NCBI GenBank assembly: GCA_014338405.1
Contig: JTDE01000264.1
Location: 42,208 to 106,207 of the forward strand
DNA from: Paragonimus skrjabini miyazakii
Lineage: Eukaryota; Platyhelminthes; Trematoda; Plagiorchiida; Troglotrematidae
Reading direction: 5' to 3'
DNA: 64,000 nt
Positions 60,675 through 64,000 of the stretch are shown in pieces. The translations under genes and the position numbers were made by a program. The notes below the pieces were generated by a model. The model had not been told where the DNA came from. It did not search any database and worked only from the letters and a program-made list of their open reading frames with translations. How positions within the stretch are numbered: position 1 is the stretch's first letter; every line of letters begins with the position of its first letter.

Positions 60675-62585
60675 CCGAAACCCTACTGGTACCATGGTAA
60701 GTAACCAATCATTTTACGCAAATTTGTACCTTTTGTCGCCACGCCCTTCTACCAATCTGAATTACATTAGATTGTGATGTCAAAGTGTGTGATGGTAACT
60801 AAACATTGTAAGAGTGGGATTATGTGTTCGCGTCTAAACATAGACCTGTTGAACTTGTGTTTACATGTCATAGTTAATTCTGACTAGAAAAGGCTGGTGA
60901 TGACACATGGTGTACTTATGGCTTAAACTGGTCAACATGCGTTTCTCAACCACACTTTGTCATCTATAAGCAACAGAATATCAGTCAGATTTATTGACAA
61001 ATGAATTAACGTTTACGCTGTTGCCATGGCATGGTGATCAAAGTTTTGGGAAGTGATTCAATGAGATAATCGTTAACCCACACATATTTAATGTTTGATA
61101 TAGTGAGGTAGCTGTATGACAAACAGTAACCGGATGGTATATATTATTCAGGATTGCACTAACAAACATTTTTCATTATCTTCATAAAAATTAAAAGTTT
61201 GGGTTCCGTTTGCTTGTTTGTTAGACAAATAATTTACCCCTTTCTGATTTCAAGCCGGATTTTACTCTCATTATGGTGATAACGTTATGAAATGTTTCTG
61301 TGCTAGAGAAATAAAGAACTGAAGGTGAATTATTTGAGAAACAGAAGCGAACTCAGGATAGTAAAGACAACTATTTCACCGAATTTAACCCCGTGTTTTT
61401 GGCGACACGGCATGCAACATTATCTTCCGTAAAAAGAAGTTAATTCTGACTAATATTGCCAGTGTTTTCTACTGGCTTGTCTTTCAATCAGGAAGAGTGT
61501 GCTAAAACTAGCGTTACAGATTGGTGTTCGTAATTAATTTAACAGCTTGAAAATTACAGTAAACAACAGCTTAATAACAGTTTAGATCAAGTTTCCTTCA
61601 TTTGAAGGTACATACGTAGGCCAAAGGATAGCACTGGAAATCTACTTCACATCACTGTAATACAACCTATAGTGACAATTAGGCGTGAAATAGTTCAGCA
61701 TAGTTAGGCAGATCTGGAACAATACGCTTTTGTCATAACCGTGATACGTCCCCATTTCGAAAAAGATGATAATTTTGCCCGCGACAAAAAGAATTGCAAC
61801 ATACTGACATCAGCTTCGTACGTTAGTTCGTGTACACTATGAAACAGAACTCGTTGACGTCATTTTGACTGAGTTGGAACTGTGGTATTGCTCATACGCT
61901 GAACTGTATTGTTGTTGACTGACTGTGTGACACATGCTGGCGGGTCATATATACTGTAGTAAGATGACTGTGGGCTATCTGTGACCGCCAAATACATTCT
62001 CTCAGGGATTCCGCATAGTGTAAGTCATCGCGTACTAACATATCGTCGCATTATGCCGCATTATGTTCCCAAGGAATTTGCCATCGTTCTTAGCGTCTTG
62101 GAGGAAATGTACCGAATTCCTGAATGAACAAACGGCGAACCATCCAGCTGAACTTAGCGGAGATTTTGCAAGAAAGCAGTTCAATGCGCATTTGTAAATA
62201 ATTACATTGTTTGAATAAATGGATATCGCAATGGAAGTGCGGAAAAACTGGTTATTTCCTAATTCTGACTTGTTTAGCACATTGTTTTGTTTGCCACCAA
62301 CTTCTGAGTGTTGGAACTTAATAGCATTCTCAATTATCGTTGGTTGGTTTCAATAGAATTACATTTCGATGGGCGGATTGTGGACGGTCTGCTTGGTTAA
62401 GGTTATGGTTCGAACGAAATGTGGATTTAAACAAAATAAAATGTGTAAAGGCGTTAGTGTGTAAATAGTAACTCCCCAGGGAAATACGTCGCTGGACTTT
62501 ACTTGGCCGTGTGACGGTTTCAGGAACTGTAACGTCAGTCAAATTCCTCGGTCTCAATAACTTTATAGCCTACACCTAACCTTAT
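60675..62585. other. upstream flank of globin B, no recognised gene
   Basis: Frames at 62035-62280 and 62330-62557 (-) were not recognised. No repeat noted other than a short GCATTATG duplication at about 62,049. Confidence 0.45.
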
Positions 62586-62588
62586 AAA

Positions 62589-62921
62589 ATGAATACATGT
62601 GTGATTAGACAGACATATCTAGAAATTATGAACATGGTTAACATTTCCACTGCATGCGCTGGTCTCATTTGCGAGTTCAACCCAGATTTACGGTCCATTT
62701 ATAGCGATAAAGGAAAATGCCCCCGAACGGTGAACCATAGGTTTGAATTTATGTGCGACCAAAATTATCCAGTAGAGTCAGACAGCAGTGATTATTCACA
62801 CTACTGGTGGTTACGTTTTTGTTCCTGTTATTCCAACTTTGTTTCTACAGACGCATCCGCTAATAGCCTAGACGTCCTAGTGTCCAAAATACAGAATAAT
62901 TTCAAGAAGATTAGACAGTAA
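62589..62921 (+). CDS. open frame with possible MRH-like (mannose 6-phosphate receptor) motif
   Basis: A 110-codon plus frame has an ordered Cys pattern: CAGLICEF, then IYSDKGKCP, then HRFEFMCDQNYP, then YWWLRFCSC. This resembles the pattern of MRH domains of mannose 6-phosphate receptors (Y..G..C, R...F.C, P, Y.F.W....C), which bind sugars in the secretory pathway. Splice sites are not clear, and the last 28 codons run into the right arm of the inverted duplication. It may be one exon of a multi-exon receptor gene, a broken exon, or chance. The other exons were not found. Confidence 0.3.
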   Translation: MNTCVIRQTYLEIMNMVNISTACAGLICEFNPDLRSIYSDKGKCPRTVNHRFEFMCDQNYPVESDSSDYSHYWWLRFCSCYSNFVSTDASANSLDVLVSKIQNNFKKIRQ

Positions 62922-63880
62922 TGGACTGTGTAAAGTCTCAGCATTTTAAAGCAAATACTCGGATGGAGAGAAGAAGACATTCGTAGTTGTCTGCGTCTGT
63001 CAGAAAATAAATTTGTCTTTGTTTAGTATTCCTATAAATTAAAGAGAGGGTTACAGGCATTGGCAGATGTAGGTGTGTTCGTTGTGTACACCGAAGCAGA
63101 TGGACAGAATCATCTTTATGCATCAGCAATCAAATAAGTTTCACGAAACGTGAATCCGATGTTAGAAAGACAATCAGACCGAATCACTAGCTGTTATATG
63201 GACTACGATACAATGACAGTTTTCTCATTATTGAATATAGACAGTTCAATGTTAGAGAAACGGTTACGTGATAATTTGCAATGCACAATGACTGACGAGT
63301 GAATCGAGCAACATTTGTATTTCGAGCAGCTTGACGAGAACGCACTGTTACAGCTAACTCTTGTAGGCTAGAACGAATATCAACAACAACATCATCATTA
63401 TCAGTGGGTATTGTGTTTGAGGCCATCGGTCATCTTAGCATTGATGTGGAATATACTAGAAGAAAACCTTACCAATAGGGTTAAAAACTAATGAAAGAAA
63501 ATTAAATGGAAGAGCTAGGAATGGTATGGATGTAGGTACGCCAGTGACGGTCATCTCGGTTAGCGTTTCTAACCAGCGATTTGAGTGATCACGTTCCCGA
63601 ATCATGGGGCAAAACAAAACGTACACAACCACTATACACACCTCCATCCAGCCACAATCGAACGTCTTTTCCAGGCCACAGATTATATAGGCCGGCAAAG
63701 GAAATTTGTACCTTTCCTATCCTCGCTGATTTCTTGTCAACGATATTGCAGGATGACGAAATCGTGTTACCATATATGTGAAATTGTCCACAGCCGAGCG
63801 AATTATCTGCAATGAAGAAATCAGAAGAAATGACGCCCCGTATTGAAACAACACTTTGAAGGTGCAAAGTGAATTCCATA
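62839..63880 (-). repeat. right arm of 1,042-bp inverted duplication
   Basis: Reverse complement of 55455-56496. The LINE part lies at the outer end and the shared non-LINE flank at the inner end, facing globin B. Beyond 63880 the LINE continues, while the left copy enters the gap. Confidence 0.9.
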
Positions 63881-64000
63881 TAAACCAGTCCGGTCACTCA
63901 CTTTGTTCTGCATGATCTGCATTTCTTTGACAGAGAGTCTAAGTAATATAATGTCGTCTGTATACTCCAGATTGGTCAACCGAGTGCCAGGAAGAAGATC
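63385..64000 (-). mobile_element. RTE-like LINE, reverse transcriptase palm to 3' end
   Basis: From the window end the minus frame reads LTNLEYTDDIILL, with YTDD (63964-63953) at the catalytic site of the reverse transcriptase (family YADD), followed by SVKEMQIMQNKV and GIHFAPSKC, typical of LINE proteins. After a frameshift come RIGKVQISFAGLYNLW and DVRLWLDGGVYSG. The 3' end is the GAT-rich stretch near 63,385-63,400. The enzyme would copy LINE RNA into the genome; this copy is frameshifted. It continues beyond the window. Confidence 0.8.

Noticed and set aside
1..64000. CRISPR arrays, operons, ribosome binding sites, bacterial terminators
   Set aside because: The sequence is eukaryotic; no regularly spaced repeats and no gene clusters of bacterial type were seen.

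Overview
The window looks like nuclear DNA of a parasitic flatworm, most likely a digenean trematode. Coding density is very low, the sequence is AT-rich (roughly 40% GC by eye), genes are split by GT-AG introns, and many broken retrotransposons are scattered through it. The best evidence is two complete, spliced single-domain globin genes. Both begin with the same seven residues, MAPLTQA, and have the B10-Tyr heme pocket known from trematode globins. I cannot name the species.

Layout. 0-17 kb: mostly anonymous non-coding DNA with short tRNA-derived SINE pieces (1-22, 4.8, 5.3, 6.2, 10.3, 16.9 kb), a Penelope-like GIY-YIG remnant (2.3-2.6 kb), a Ty3-type integrase remnant (9.4-10.1 kb), a reverse-transcriptase tail (12.4 kb) and an RTE-like LINE 3' end (16.6-16.8 kb). 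18.0-19.8 kb: globin A, plus strand, three exons. 23-26 kb: two minus-strand RTE-like reverse-transcriptase tails. 26-31 kb: several open frames of unknown function that may be exons, and another SINE. 33.5-36.9 kb: a decayed Ty3/gypsy element on the minus strand with domains in the order protease, reverse transcriptase, RNase H, integrase. 37-45 kb: no gene recognised; a perfect 24-bp palindrome at 39.5 kb. 45.0-46.6 kb: Penelope-like pieces, a GIY-YIG fragment enclosed by 60-bp inverted repeats followed by a dead reverse-transcriptase fragment. 47.8-48.2 kb: a gag-like fragment. 50.0-50.3 kb: a possible two-exon frame with a 67-nt intron. 54,524-55,454: assembly gap of N. 55.5-63.9 kb: a 1,042-bp inverted duplication whose arms flank a 6.3-kb block that carries globin B (minus strand, three exons).

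The two globins share exon lengths and both canonical globin intron positions (B12.2 and about G7.0), so they are paralogues. Globin B has the usual trematode Tyr-B10/Tyr-E7 pocket. Globin A has His at E7 and is two residues shorter after the proximal His, which suggests different ligand behaviour. Apart from the globins, nearly everything recognisable is transposon debris. The most interesting structures are the divergent globin A pocket, the large inverted duplication around globin B, and the hairpin-bounded GIY-YIG fragment.
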